A stretch of DNA of 64,000 bases. It comes from an uncultured Collinsella sp. Lineage in GTDB: Bacteria > Actinomycetota > Coriobacteriia > Coriobacteriales > Coriobacteriaceae. Of this stretch, positions 54,385 through 63,995 are shown piece after piece (position 1 is the stretch's first letter; every line of letters starts with the position of its first letter). The notes beneath the pieces are model-generated. The model saw nothing but the letters and a program-made list of their open reading frames with translations, ran no database searches and was not told the origin of the DNA. The DNA lies in the NCBI GenBank assembly GCA_900541235.1, contig UQIW01000001.1, positions 1-64,000 of the forward strand, written 5' to 3'. The position numbers were made by a program, and so were the translations under genes.

Positions 54385-55944
54385 TTACTCCACCTCGCTC
54401 TGAGCGGTCTCGGTACCGAACACAGCGCGGTACATCGGCGTCGCGTGAAGTTCCTCGGTGCTCTGCTCGAGCACGATGCCGGTCGCGGTCTCCACACCGT
54501 GCACGAGAGGCAGCGGGGTGGCGATGCCAAACCACAGGATCATGACAGCCAGGATGATTTCGGGGATAAGCATGAGCGCCGGGGCCTCATGCTTGCCCAT
54601 GCCCTGGGGCGCATGGCCGAATACCGACTTGAGTGCGATGCGGGTGAGCGCGGAGATGGCCACGGTAAGACCGAGGGCGACCACGACGACCAGCCACATG
54701 GGACCGGCGGTAACACCGGCGACAAAAGTCAGGAACTCGGAGATAAACATGCCAAAGGGCGGGAAGGCACCAAGACCGAGCAGCGCCAGGACGGCGAGCG
54801 CGGCGGTTGCGGGGGCAACCTCGACGACACCCTGAATCTTAGCCAGGCTACGCGTGCCAAAGGCGTGCTGGATATTACCGGACACGCAGAAGGCAAGCGT
54901 CTTGGTAAAGCCGTGGAACACGCAGTGCAGCAGGGCCGCGGCGATACCCAGCGGGCCACCGATACCCAGGCACAGGGCGATAACGCCCACGTTCTCCACA
55001 GACGAGTACGCAAAGCGGCGCTTGAGGTCGTCCTGACGAAACATCGAAAGTGCCGCCACCAAAATGGACAGCGTGCCGACGATCAACAGCAAAAGCTGCG
55101 GATACTCGGCGCCCACGGCCTGGATGGTAAAGCCGTAGAAGCGCATGATCACAAGCATGGCGCACTTAAGCAGCACGCCCGAAAGCAGGGCCGAGACAGG
55201 GCTCGGGGCCTGGGAGTGGGCATCGGGCAGCCAAGTGTGCATGGGGAACAGGCCGGCCTTGGTGCCAAAGCCGATCACGATAAACGCAAAGGCGAGGCGC
55301 ATGAGCGTCGGGTCGAACTGGTCGGCATACGGCAGCACGCACGACAGGAACGCGGCCTCGTGGGCGTTGGGAATCACGTCGGCGGCGTTGGCGTAGATCA
55401 GCAGCGTACCGAACAGGCCAAAGGCCACGCCGGCGGTGCAGACCATCGCATACTTCCAAGAAGCCTCGAGGGCCGTCTTGTTCTTGTAGATACCCACGAG
55501 GAACACGGTGGAAAGCGTGGTTGCCTCCACGGCGGCCCACGTGAGGATCATGTTGTTGGACAGGCACGCGAGCAGCATGGTGAACACAAACAGGCTAAAC
55601 AGCGCAAAATACTGCTTGGCGCGCTCGGCGGGCATGGAGCCCTCCTCGATATCGGCCTTTACATAGGGCAGCGAGAACAGCCCCGTAAGAAAACCGATAA
55701 AGCCGATGAGCAGCACAAAGATGGCGCCCAGCGAATCGAGGTGGAACCACAGGCCAAAAGCGCTCGCGGTGTCGCCGCTCATAAGGACGTCACCGGCCGT
55801 CATAATCGACAGCACCAGGACGGCTGCGACGGAGACCAGGTTGAGACCGGCAAACACGTTATAGGACGTGTTCTTGGGCAAAAACGCCATGACGAGCGAG
55901 AACACCAAAGGAGTCGCGAGCAGGGCGAGAATCAACGTTTCCAT
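54385..55944 (-). CDS. hyfF: hydrogenase-4 membrane subunit F (antiporter-like)
   Basis: A 519-residue antiporter-like protein with about 14 helices. The conserved Glu region is MILTWAAVEATTLSTVFLVG. The Lys region is VIGFGTKAGLFPMHTWLPDA and HSQAPSPVSALLSGVLLKCA, with a later Lys in SMFRQDDLKRRFAYSSVENV. HyfF is absent from the simpler FHL-1 (hyc) complex, so its presence marks an FHL-2 (hyf) layout. It lies 3 bases downstream of hyfE. Confidence 0.92.
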   Translation of the reverse strand: METLILALLATPLVFSLVMAFLPKNTSYNVFAGLNLVSVAAVLVLSIMTAGDVLMSGDTASAFGLWFHLDSLGAIFVLLIGFIGFLTGLFSLPYVKADIEEGSMPAERAKQYFALFSLFVFTMLLACLSNNMILTWAAVEATTLSTVFLVGIYKNKTALEASWKYAMVCTAGVAFGLFGTLLIYANAADVIPNAHEAAFLSCVLPYADQFDPTLMRLAFAFIVIGFGTKAGLFPMHTWLPDAHSQAPSPVSALLSGVLLKCAMLVIMRFYGFTIQAVGAEYPQLLLLIVGTLSILVAALSMFRQDDLKRRFAYSSVENVGVIALCLGIGGPLGIAAALLHCVFHGFTKTLAFCVSGNIQHAFGTRSLAKIQGVVEVAPATAALAVLALLGLGAFPPFGMFISEFLTFVAGVTAGPMWLVVVVALGLTVAISALTRIALKSVFGHAPQGMGKHEAPALMLIPEIILAVMILWFGIATPLPLVHGVETATGIVLEQSTEELHATPMYRAVFGTETAQSEVE

Positions 55945-55947
55945 GGA

Positions 55948-56601
55948 CTACCCCCTCAGCTCGGACAGGTCGCGCGCATCGAGCGAGTGGGAGTCGTCCC
56001 AAATGCGACGCACGACGATGGACATGATGATGACGGCAAAGATGGCGTCGGTGGCGATACCGATCTCGATGATCTCGGGAGCGGTGGGGGCCAAAAGCGC
56101 GAGCGTCACATGGCTGCCGTTTTCCATAAGGCAGTATCCAAAGATCTGCTTCATGATGTTGCGCTGCGAGATGATGCAGGTGAGGCCCACAAAGAAGTGA
56201 GCGAAGCTAATAGCGAGCGCAGGCGTTGCGACCTCGGCCGTGGGCAGGCTGATCTGCGTCACGACGGCAAAGCAAATCGCGACCTCGACGGCGATGATGC
56301 AGATGGCCCACGCGGGCTTAAGGCCAGCCTTGAGCGATGCGTCGCTCGGCTCACCCATCTTCTTGTACGCACGGTTGAGGATATAAGGGACCAGGACGAC
56401 CTTGGTGATAAAGGCAGATCCGGCCCACATAAGCAGCTCCTGCGCACCGGTAGTGGCACCGAGCGTAGCGAGCAGCCCCACGAGCACCAGCGACTGCACC
56501 GCATACCAGTTGATGGCATGTTTGATGTTCTTGGAGACGACCACCATGGTGGACGTGACGATCAGAAGGCCGCCAAGGATGTTGACGATCGAATAACCCA
56601 T
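55948..56601 (-). CDS. hyfE: hydrogenase-4 membrane subunit E
   Basis: A 217-residue membrane protein with about 6 helices of the HyfE/MrpC-NuoK-like type (NILGGLLIVTSTMVVVSKNI; FFVGLTCIISQRNIMKQIFG; LMENGSHVTLALL). A Glu in LMENG and one in EIIEIG fit NuoK-like proton-channel positions. It joins HyfD and HyfF in the membrane arm. Present only in hyf-type complexes. Confidence 0.9.
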   Translation of the reverse strand: MGYSIVNILGGLLIVTSTMVVVSKNIKHAINWYAVQSLVLVGLLATLGATTGAQELLMWAGSAFITKVVLVPYILNRAYKKMGEPSDASLKAGLKPAWAICIIAVEVAICFAVVTQISLPTAEVATPALAISFAHFFVGLTCIISQRNIMKQIFGYCLMENGSHVTLALLAPTAPEIIEIGIATDAIFAVIIMSIVVRRIWDDSHSLDARDLSELRG

Positions 56602-56614
56602 GTCGTTCTACCTC

Positions 56615-58072
56615 CTAACCGATCCAGCTGGCCGAAAGCGGGCCGCTGACGATGACCATGATGATGAGCACGATGAACACGAACGCCATCGCGCGGGGAA
56701 GCGGGGCACCCGCAGCGACCTCTTCGCTCGGCTCGCCGGGCAGGCAATAGCCCATCCACTTAAGGAACCATGCAAAGGTGGCGACGGTCTCGGCGACCAT
56801 AATGCACACGAGCACCAGGATCGCGACGTTGCCGGCACCCACGGAAAAGCCGCCGGCGATGATCTGGAACTTCGAGAAGAACGTGTTCATGGGCGGCACG
56901 CCGGCAATGGCGAGCGCCGCGACACCAAAGCCCACGCCCGAGATCGGGTACTTCTTTACGATGCCGCGAAGCTTGGGCAGCATACGCGTGCCGAGCGTAA
57001 AGGAGAACGAACCGGCAATCAGGAAGAACAGCGTCTTGGCGAAAGCGTGGTTAAAGATGTGGCACACGGCGCCATCAAAGGCCAGCTGGCTGCCAAAGAC
57101 CGAAAGGCCCAGACCAAAGAACACATAGGAGAGCTGGGCAATCGTGGAGAAGGCCAGCAGACGCTTCATGTCCTTTTGCGGCAGGTACATAAGGAAACCA
57201 AAGAGCATGGTGACCATGGCGTCGATAATGGCGACCCAGCCCACGATCTCGGGAATCTCGCCGGCAGAGACGAGTGCGCGCGCGAACACGCACACGCCGA
57301 CCTTGACCATCGAGGCACCATGCAGGTAGGCCGAAACAGGCGTCGGCGCCTCCATGGCCGAAGGCAGCCACATGTACATAGGAACCTGTGCGGACTTGGC
57401 CCAGGCCGCAAACAGCACGAGCAAAAGGACGATAGCCTTGAGCTTGGCGTCGAGGCCGGCAATCGCGGTAATGGCGAAGGTGCCGGTGTGGGCAAACACG
57501 ATGGCGGCGCCCAGATACAGGCCGAGCGCACCGATATGCGTAATGATCAGGGCCTTCATGCCGGCCTTCTTGGCCGTAGGCGTCATGTAGTAGCTAATGA
57601 GGCCCCAAGAGCACGCACCCGTGATCTCAAAGAACACGAGCTGGCCCAAAAGGGTCGAGCTGTACACGAGGCCGGCCATGGCGCCGATGAAGGTCGCGAG
57701 ATACGCGTAGAAGCGACGACGCGGCGCGTCGGGATGCTCACGGTTATTCTCGCTCATATAGGGGATCGAATAGATCACGACAAGCAGGCCGATACCCACA
57801 AAGGCGGGCGCGAGCAGCGTGCTCATGCGATCGAAGGTGAATCCCATGACGAGGGTCTGCCCAAACGAGATCAGGGGGACCTGCGTGTCGGGCATGCCGG
57901 CGCCGGCGAAATTCGCGGCGAGGGCGATGGTGCAGACCGTCGAGACGGCGGCACCCAAAACGCTGAACCACTTGGCGTACGGACGGGGGAACAGGGCGAC
58001 GAGCACCGAGGCCACCATCGGGGCCGCGATAGCGACCAAGCCGAGAAGGGACAGACTGACTGCAAATGACAT
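56615..58072 (-). CDS. hyfD: hydrogenase-4 membrane subunit D (antiporter-like)
   Basis: A 485-residue NuoL/M-type antiporter-like protein with about 14 helices. The first Glu region is LGQLVFFEITGACSWGLISY. The Lys region is AWAKSAQVPMYMWLPSAMEA, then PTPVSAYLHGASMVKVGV. A later Lys is in DMKRLLAFSTIAQLSYVFFG and a His in HIFNHAFAKTLFFLIAG. One of three large antiporter-like subunits here, suggesting coupling of H2 release to ion pumping. Confidence 0.92.
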   Translation of the reverse strand: MSFAVSLSLLGLVAIAAPMVASVLVALFPRPYAKWFSVLGAAVSTVCTIALAANFAGAGMPDTQVPLISFGQTLVMGFTFDRMSTLLAPAFVGIGLLVVIYSIPYMSENNREHPDAPRRRFYAYLATFIGAMAGLVYSSTLLGQLVFFEITGACSWGLISYYMTPTAKKAGMKALIITHIGALGLYLGAAIVFAHTGTFAITAIAGLDAKLKAIVLLLVLFAAWAKSAQVPMYMWLPSAMEAPTPVSAYLHGASMVKVGVCVFARALVSAGEIPEIVGWVAIIDAMVTMLFGFLMYLPQKDMKRLLAFSTIAQLSYVFFGLGLSVFGSQLAFDGAVCHIFNHAFAKTLFFLIAGSFSFTLGTRMLPKLRGIVKKYPISGVGFGVAALAIAGVPPMNTFFSKFQIIAGGFSVGAGNVAILVLVCIMVAETVATFAWFLKWMGYCLPGEPSEEVAAGAPLPRAMAFVFIVLIIMVIVSGPLSASWIG

Positions 58073-58087
58073 TGTTTCTCCCTTCTC

Positions 58088-59014
58088 CTACACGCCGACG
58101 ACCACGAAGACAAACGCCAGAACGGCGATGCCCACGACGGCCCAGGTCTGATTGCCGAGCACCTTAAAGCGCGAGCGCGAGCAGGAGTTCTCGATCACGC
58201 CACATACGACAAAGTCGATCAGGCACTTCACCAGGAAGATGACTGCACCCAGAACGGCGGCGGCGCCCACGGTCGTGGGCTCGCCCCAGGGGATGAAGAT
58301 CGCGCAGAACCAAGCGACGACCAGGACCTGTTTCATGGACATGGCAAGCTTGGCCATGGCGAGCGACGGGCCGGAAAGCTCGGCGAGCGGACCTTCCTGA
58401 AGCTCCTGCTCGGCCTCGGCCTGATCAAACGGCAGCTTGCCGAGTTCCATGTAGCAGGCAATCGCAAAGGCGATGCCGGCGAGGATCACAGCGACCGGCG
58501 CGTCGATGACGCCCGTCATGATGTGCTGACCCATGGTGGCGATGTCGGTGGAGCCGCACACCAGGGCGGCGGCAAACAGCGCCAGCAGCATGGACGGCTC
58601 GATGAGCACGCTCATAAGCAGCTCGCGAACGCCGCCGATACCGGCGTAGGCGTTGGACGAATCCACACCGCAGAGGGCGAAGAAGAAGCGGGCGAGCGCC
58701 AGGCTGTACATGATGGTGATGGCGTCACCAAAGACCGGGATGGGGCTCTGTGCCGTAAAGAGCGGCAGGCCCATCGCGAGCATAAAGGCGACGGCGAAGA
58801 ACAGCGGCGGCATGATGCGCAGCGCAAAGCTCGCATCCTCGCTCTGGGACTCGGGGCGCGCAAAGAGCTTGGCCAGGTCGCGATAGTCCTGCATGATGCT
58901 GGGGCCGCGACGGTTGTGCATCTTGGCGCGGATCACGCGGCCGAGACCGGAGAAGAACGGTGCGACGGCCATGACGACCACACCCTGCAGAACGGCAAGT
59001 ACGATGTTGTTCAT
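58088..59014 (-). CDS. hyfC: formate hydrogenlyase membrane subunit C (HyfC/HycD, NuoH-like)
   Basis: A 308-residue NuoH-like protein with about 8 helices. Conserved regions are RAKMHNRRGPSIMQDYRDLA, LFARPESQ, and the loop with acidic residues KLPFDQAEAEQELQEGPLAE. It anchors the hydrogenase module to the membrane arm. ATG 59014 follows AAGGAGGGGAG. It lies 12 bases after hyfB. Confidence 0.93.
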   Translation of the reverse strand: MNNIVLAVLQGVVVMAVAPFFSGLGRVIRAKMHNRRGPSIMQDYRDLAKLFARPESQSEDASFALRIMPPLFFAVAFMLAMGLPLFTAQSPIPVFGDAITIMYSLALARFFFALCGVDSSNAYAGIGGVRELLMSVLIEPSMLLALFAAALVCGSTDIATMGQHIMTGVIDAPVAVILAGIAFAIACYMELGKLPFDQAEAEQELQEGPLAELSGPSLAMAKLAMSMKQVLVVAWFCAIFIPWGEPTTVGAAAVLGAVIFLVKCLIDFVVCGVIENSCSRSRFKVLGNQTWAVVGIAVLAFVFVVVGV

Positions 59015-59026
59015 GCTCTCCCCTCC

Positions 59027-61045
59027 TTAACCCATTTTCACGGCGAGCACGAGGAACACCACGAGTGCCGCGACGATGTAGCAGATATAGATGCTGTAGT
59101 TGCCGCCCTCGAGCTTAGTCGCGAGGTCGGCGAGTTTCTCGACACCCTTATGCGGGGCATCGACGAGAACCTTGTCGGGTACGGGCTCCACAGCCTCGGC
59201 CACACCGGTGAGCTTCTGGAAGAAGTGTGCGATGGACCAGCAGACGGCCGTGCAGCGGTCGCGCAGCGTGTAGAGCGGCTGCATAAACCAGGACACCTCG
59301 GAGGCAAAGGTCGTGGCCACGACGGGCATATGCTCGTTGGGAGCATAACCGCATGCCCACGGCTGGGACTTCTGCACCTTGCCGACGGTCTTGAGCTTGC
59401 GGTAGCCGCAGGCAAGGCCGACAAGTACCACGAGCGCAATGGCGATCGCGGGCGTGGAGGTGGCGGCGCCGGAGTACTGGTTCATGAGCTCCATACCCTC
59501 GGCGGCAAACACGCCACCGTACGGATGCAGCACGGACGCGGCGACATCGACCAGCACGGGCGCGATCACGGGAGCACCAATGCCCAGCACGACGCAGATG
59601 GCCGCGAGCAGGCCCTGCGCAAACACCATGGGGGCGGGAACCTCCTTGGCATTGGCCGCGGCCTCGGAGCGGGGCGCGGAGGCAAAGGAGACGCCATAGG
59701 CCTTGACGAAGCACGTGACAGCCAGCGCGCCGGTAATGGCGAGCGCGACGGCAGCGAACACGGCCACGATCATGACGGCCTTGTCGCCCTGCATGGCGGC
59801 ATTAAACAGCGACTGATAGGTAAACCACTCGGACACAAAGCCGTTGAAGGGCGGGATGGCCGAGATGGCAAGCGCGCCAACGAGGAAGCAGATGGCCGTT
59901 GCCGGCATACGACGGAACAGACCGCCCATCTTCTCCATATTGCGCGTTCCCGTAGAGTACAGCAGCGCACCGGCGCCCAGGAACAGCTCGCCCTTAAACA
60001 TCGCGTGGTTAAACGTGTGGTAGAGGGCGGCCATCAGGGCCAGGACGGCGATGCCGACAGAGTTGAGCGCCATGGCGGCCATGGAGGCGCCGACGCCGAG
60101 CAGAATGATGCCGATGTTCTCGACGGAGTGATAGGCCAGCAGGCGCTTGATGTCATGCTCCTGCAGGGCGAAGGCCACGCCGAGGACCGACGAGATCGCA
60201 CCGAAGACCATGACCATAAGGCCCCACCAGACCTGAACGCCCGAGGCGGAGAGCAGGTCGAGACCAACCTTGAGGATACCGAAGATACCGATCTTGATCA
60301 TGCCGCCGGACATGAGGGCCGACACGTTGGACGGCGCCTCGGGATGTGCCTTGGGCAGCCAGCCGTGAAGCGGGATGATACCGGCCTTGGCGCCAAAGCC
60401 AAAGAAAGCAAGCACGAAGCACACGGATGCGACCGCGGGGCTAAACTGCGTGGTGCGGAAATCCGCAAAGGCAAACGAGCCGCCGGCGAAGTTGGTCATG
60501 GTGAGGAAGCTCGCCATGATGAGCACAAAGCCCACGTGCGCGATCACAAAGTAGAGCCAACCGCCATGGATGGAGTTCTCGTTCTCCTCGATCACGACCA
60601 GGAAGTACGAGGTCAGCGACATGAGCTCAAAGGCGACCAGGAACCAAAACACGTTGTCGGCGGTGATGACGAGCATCATAGACGCCACGAAGGTGTTAAA
60701 GAAGAAGCCGGCGCGGCCCTTTTTGCCCGGGTACTCATCAAAGTAGTTGAGACCGTAGATCGAACCGGCAAACGCGAGCACCGAGATGAGCGCCACGAAC
60801 AGGCCGGACAGCTGATTGAGCAGCAGCTGGAAATGGGCAAACGGGAAGAACACGATGGTGTCGACCGACGTGACATCTCCCAGCACGGCCTGGATACCGG
60901 CCACAAACGAAAGCACCGCGGCGACGGCGCCGATAAGGCAGCCGGCGGACTTGGCGGCGTTATCGGCCTTGATCAGCAGAACCGAGGCGAGCGCACCGAT
61001 GCACGAGACGGCAAGCGATGCGACAAACAGCGTCATGCTATCCAT
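59027..61045 (-). CDS. hyfB: formate hydrogenlyase membrane subunit B (HyfB/HycC, antiporter-like)
   Basis: A 672-residue NuoL-like subunit with about 14-16 helices. The Glu region is FWFLVAFELMSLTSYFLVVI. The Lys region is FGFGAKAGIIPLHGWLPKAH, then PEAPSNVSALMSGGMIKIGI. A later Lys is in EHDIKRLLAYHSVENIGIIL. The C-terminal 150 residues extend past the last antiporter helix, as in HycC. The ATG overlaps the end of the HycB-like gene by 8 bases. Confidence 0.93.
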   Translation of the reverse strand: MDSMTLFVASLAVSCIGALASVLLIKADNAAKSAGCLIGAVAAVLSFVAGIQAVLGDVTSVDTIVFFPFAHFQLLLNQLSGLFVALISVLAFAGSIYGLNYFDEYPGKKGRAGFFFNTFVASMMLVITADNVFWFLVAFELMSLTSYFLVVIEENENSIHGGWLYFVIAHVGFVLIMASFLTMTNFAGGSFAFADFRTTQFSPAVASVCFVLAFFGFGAKAGIIPLHGWLPKAHPEAPSNVSALMSGGMIKIGIFGILKVGLDLLSASGVQVWWGLMVMVFGAISSVLGVAFALQEHDIKRLLAYHSVENIGIILLGVGASMAAMALNSVGIAVLALMAALYHTFNHAMFKGELFLGAGALLYSTGTRNMEKMGGLFRRMPATAICFLVGALAISAIPPFNGFVSEWFTYQSLFNAAMQGDKAVMIVAVFAAVALAITGALAVTCFVKAYGVSFASAPRSEAAANAKEVPAPMVFAQGLLAAICVVLGIGAPVIAPVLVDVAASVLHPYGGVFAAEGMELMNQYSGAATSTPAIAIALVVLVGLACGYRKLKTVGKVQKSQPWACGYAPNEHMPVVATTFASEVSWFMQPLYTLRDRCTAVCWSIAHFFQKLTGVAEAVEPVPDKVLVDAPHKGVEKLADLATKLEGGNYSIYICYIVAALVVFLVLAVKMG

Positions 61046-61655
61046 TGTTTACGCTCCCTTCTGCTTTCTCGGACAGGCCCTGGGCCACAGCAGTGACGTT
61101 GACGGCCGGGCCGTTTTCGATCGAGCGCAGGCGCTTGGCCTCGTCGAGCTCTCGATCGGCCGCGCCGCCCATAACGGTCAGCGCCTTGGTGGGGCACGCC
61201 GCCACACAATGCGGGCCGTCCGGATCGAAGGCGCACAGGTCGCACTTGACAGCGCAGGTGTACTGGCCGGGAGCCCACGTAAGCAGGCTGCTCAGGGACT
61301 TAGGATACGAAGGCGTTGGGTCGCACATGCCTGCGACACCGGCGATAGACGTGCCATCGGGATGGATGGCTCCGAAGGGGCACGCGATGGCGCACAGCCT
61401 GCACCCGATGCACTCCTGCTCCTTGACGTGGATGCGGTCGCCATCGTGCTCGATGGCATTCACCGGGCAAACCTCGGCGCAGGGGGCACCCTCGCAATGG
61501 TGGCAGGCAAGGGCGGCCGAAATACCGCCGGTCTTCACGAGCGCCAGGCGCGGCGTATCCTGAAGACCCTGCATCCGGTGGGCGTCGGCACAGGCGGACT
61601 GGCATGTTCCGCAGCCGATGCACCTCTCCGGGTTGATGTCGATGAAGCGGTTCAT
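61038..61655 (-). CDS. hyfA: electron-transfer ferredoxin subunit (HyfA/HycB)
   Basis: A 205-residue protein with four 4Fe-4S clusters: CIGCGTCQSACAD, CHHCEGAPCAEVCP, CIGCRLCAIACP and a split set CAVKCDLC with HCVAACP. It takes electrons from FdhF and passes them to the hydrogenase module. I chose ATG 61655 because AGGAAG stands 6 bases before it; a GTG two codons upstream overlaps that site. It lies 78 bases after fdhF, across a strong hairpin. Confidence 0.92.
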   Translation of the reverse strand: MNRFIDINPERCIGCGTCQSACADAHRMQGLQDTPRLALVKTGGISAALACHHCEGAPCAEVCPVNAIEHDGDRIHVKEQECIGCRLCAIACPFGAIHPDGTSIAGVAGMCDPTPSYPKSLSSLLTWAPGQYTCAVKCDLCAFDPDGPHCVAACPTKALTVMGGAADRELDEAKRLRSIENGPAVNVTAVAQGLSEKAEGSVNNG

Positions 61656-61677
61656 CCCCACTTCCTTTCAAAATAAC

Positions 61678-61712
61678 GGGCCGGGCTCCCGAACGTACGG
61701 GACGCCCGGCCC
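61678..61712 (-). promoter_or_regulatory. strong hairpin between fdhF and hyfA
   Basis: A 9-bp perfect GC stem (GGGCCGGGC and its inverse) continues into a TCCCG/CGGGA inner stem. It is followed on the minus strand by GTTATTTTG, an imperfect T run. It could be a leaky terminator or an mRNA processing site that sets the fdhF to hyf ratio. Confidence 0.6.
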
Positions 61713-61733
61713 AAAAAGCCAACGAGAACGGGA

Positions 61734-63956
61734 CTACACGATTTGGTTCACGTGCGTCTCGTCGTCGAACTTGGCGGCGCCAGGCTCAACGTCCTGGGGA
61801 GCGGCGGCGTCGACCAGAGCCTGCTTGAGCTCGGTGTACTGGCGCTCGACTTCGCCCTCGGCCCAAACCTGGTCGGCAATGGCGTCGACCTGGCAGGCGG
61901 AGAACTTGTCCTCGGGCGTGTGCGAGACCGGGTCGACCTTGTGCATGGTCAGCTCGTTGCACTTGCCGATCCACCACTGGTAGGTCATATAGACCGTGCC
62001 CTTGTTGATACGGTCGCTCACGTCGGCGCGGCTGTATACCTGGCCGCGGCGGCTGTGAATCGAGACGATGTCGCCGTTCTTGATGCCGCGCGCCTGGGCG
62101 TCCGCGGGATTCATGCGGACAAAGCCGGGCTCGTCGGCAAGCAGCGCCAGCGTCTTGCAGTTGCCGGTCATCGAGCGGCAGCTGTAGTGGCCGACCTCGC
62201 GGACGGTGCACAGGATGAGCGGGTACTCATCGTCGGGAAGCTCGGAGGGCGCCTCCCAGTCGTGCGCCATCAGGTTGGCGCGGCCGTCCTTGGTGGTGAA
62301 CTTGCCACCAGCGAACATGTCGGGCGTACCGTGGTCGTTGACATCGGTGCTCTTGACGGGCCACTGGGCGTAGCCGCCCTCGGGAGCCATCTTCTCGTAG
62401 GTCGCGCCCACAAAGTTGGGGCACAGGCTAATGCACTCGTTCCAGATCTGCTCGGTGTTGTCGTAGTGCATGGGATAGCCCATACGCGTGGACAGGTCCG
62501 CGAAGATCTCCCAGTCGTGACGGCACTCGCCCTTGGGCGGAACGGCCGCGTCAAAGTGCTGGAAGCTACGGTCGGATGCAGTAAAGACACCCTCGTGCTC
62601 GCCCCAAGAGGTGGCAGGCAGGATGACGTCGGCGAGCATGGTCGTCTGCGTCATAAAGATGTCCTGGCAAATGAACAGATCCAGCTCGGAGAGCGTCTTG
62701 CGCATACCGGCCGAATCGGGCTCGGTCTGCACCGGGTCCTCGCCGTAGTTGTAGAAGCAGTGCACCTTGCCCTCGTCGACCAGGTGGCCCAGGTCGGTGA
62801 GCTTGTAACCCTCCTCGAGCGGGAGCTTTTCCTCGGGCACGCCCCAAGCCTTGGCAAACTTGGCACGCACTGCCGGGTCAGTGACCTTTTGGTAGCCAGG
62901 GTACAGGTTGGGCAGCATGCCCATATCGCAGGAGCCCTGGACGTTATTCTGGCCACGCACGGGCGCGAGGCCGGAATTGGGTTTGCCGATCTGGCCGGCA
63001 ACGCAGGCGATGGAGGCGATGGTGTGCACCGTCTTCAGGTTCTGCTTCTGCTGGCATACGCCCATGCCCCAACCAATGATGGCAGAAGGCTTCGCCGTGG
63101 CGTACATCTCGGCAGCTTGGTGGATCAACGCGGGCTCGACACCCGTGATGTCCTGTACGGATTCGGGAGTGTAATTCTTGATGGTCTCCCACCACTCGTC
63201 AAAGCCGTTCGTGTGCTCGGCGACGAATTCCTTGTCGTAGAGGCCATCGTTGACCAAGCAGTTGGCAAAGGCGTTGAGGAACGCGACGTTGCAACCGTTC
63301 TTGATCGGAAGGTAGAGATCGGCGATACGCGCGGTTTCGATATGGCGCGGGTCGGCGACGATGATCTTGCAACCCTTTTCTTTGGCTCGCACGATACGCC
63401 TTGCGACGATGGGGTGCGAATCGGCAGGGTTATAGCCGAAGAGGAAAATGCAGCCCGCATCCTCCATACCGGGGATGGAGCATGACATGCAACCTGAACC
63501 AACCGTGTCCATCAGACCGAGGACAGTAGGGCCGTGTCAAGTACGGGCGCAGTTGTCCACGCTGTGGGTGCCGATGCACGCACGCGTAAACTTCTGCATG
63601 ACGTAGTTCGCCTCATTGCCGCCGCCTCGCGAAGAGCCGGTGGTCATGACAGCGTTAGGACCATATTCGTCAATTATGGCCTGCATCTTAGATGCGGTGA
63701 AATCCAGTGCCTCGTCCCAGCTTACGCGCTCAAGATCCGCGCCCTTAGTGCGGCGGATCATCGGGTGCAGTACGCGAGGAGTCAAGATCTTGGTGTCGTT
63801 GATGAAGTCGTAGCCGCTCATGCCCTTAAGGCACAGCTCGCTCTGATTGGTGATGCCGTTGAGCGGTTCGGTACCCACGACCTGGCCGTTTTGGACCAAG
63901 AGGTTAAACTGGCAACCGGCGCCGCAGTACGGGCAAATCACTTTATGCTTCTCCAT
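61734..63956 (-). CDS. fdhF: selenocysteine-containing formate dehydrogenase H
   Basis: A 740-residue protein when UGA 63537-63539 is read as Sec140, the same position as in E. coli FdhF. Residues before it read THSVDNCART and after it HGPTVLGLMDTVGSG, matching the Sec site (CARV-U-HGPSV) of E. coli. The N-terminal 4Fe-4S motif is CPYCGAGCQFN with a further Cys in SELCLKG. The MGD-binding regions are normal. A SECIS-like hairpin lies just after the UGA. Automatic calling would split the gene into 139 and 592 residues. It oxidises formate to CO2 and feeds HyfA. ATG 63956 has GGAAGGAGG upstream. First gene of the operon in the window. Confidence 0.96.
63506..63525 (-). promoter_or_regulatory. 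SECIS element of fdhF
   Basis: On the minus strand, starting 11 bases after the UGA, TGTCC (63521-63525) pairs with GGACA (63506-63510) around the 10-base loop TCGGTCTGAT. The loop contains GGTCT, as in the E. coli fdhF SECIS loop bound by SelB. Weak outer pairs extend the stem. Confidence 0.8.
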
Positions 63957-63979
63957 GACACCCTCCTTCCTTTCTCTGC

Positions 63980-63995
63980 TACCGAATACTCGGTA
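63980..63995. promoter_or_regulatory. palindrome upstream of fdhF
   Basis: TACCGA-ATAC-TCGGTA is a perfect 6-bp dyad centred 31-32 bases before the fdhF start, just before the ribosome site. It may be an operator for the formate or redox regulator of the operon. Confidence 0.45.

Noticed and set aside
52411..56649. A 1412-codon open frame on the plus strand
   Set aside because: It lies exactly antisense to hyfE-hyfH and reads as a low-complexity Gly/His/Asp/Arg protein, the usual shadow of GC-rich genes. The minus-strand frames carry all catalytic motifs.
58523..61096. An 857-codon plus-strand frame opposite hyfB and hyfC
   Set aside because: A His/Asp/Arg-rich antisense shadow of membrane-protein genes.
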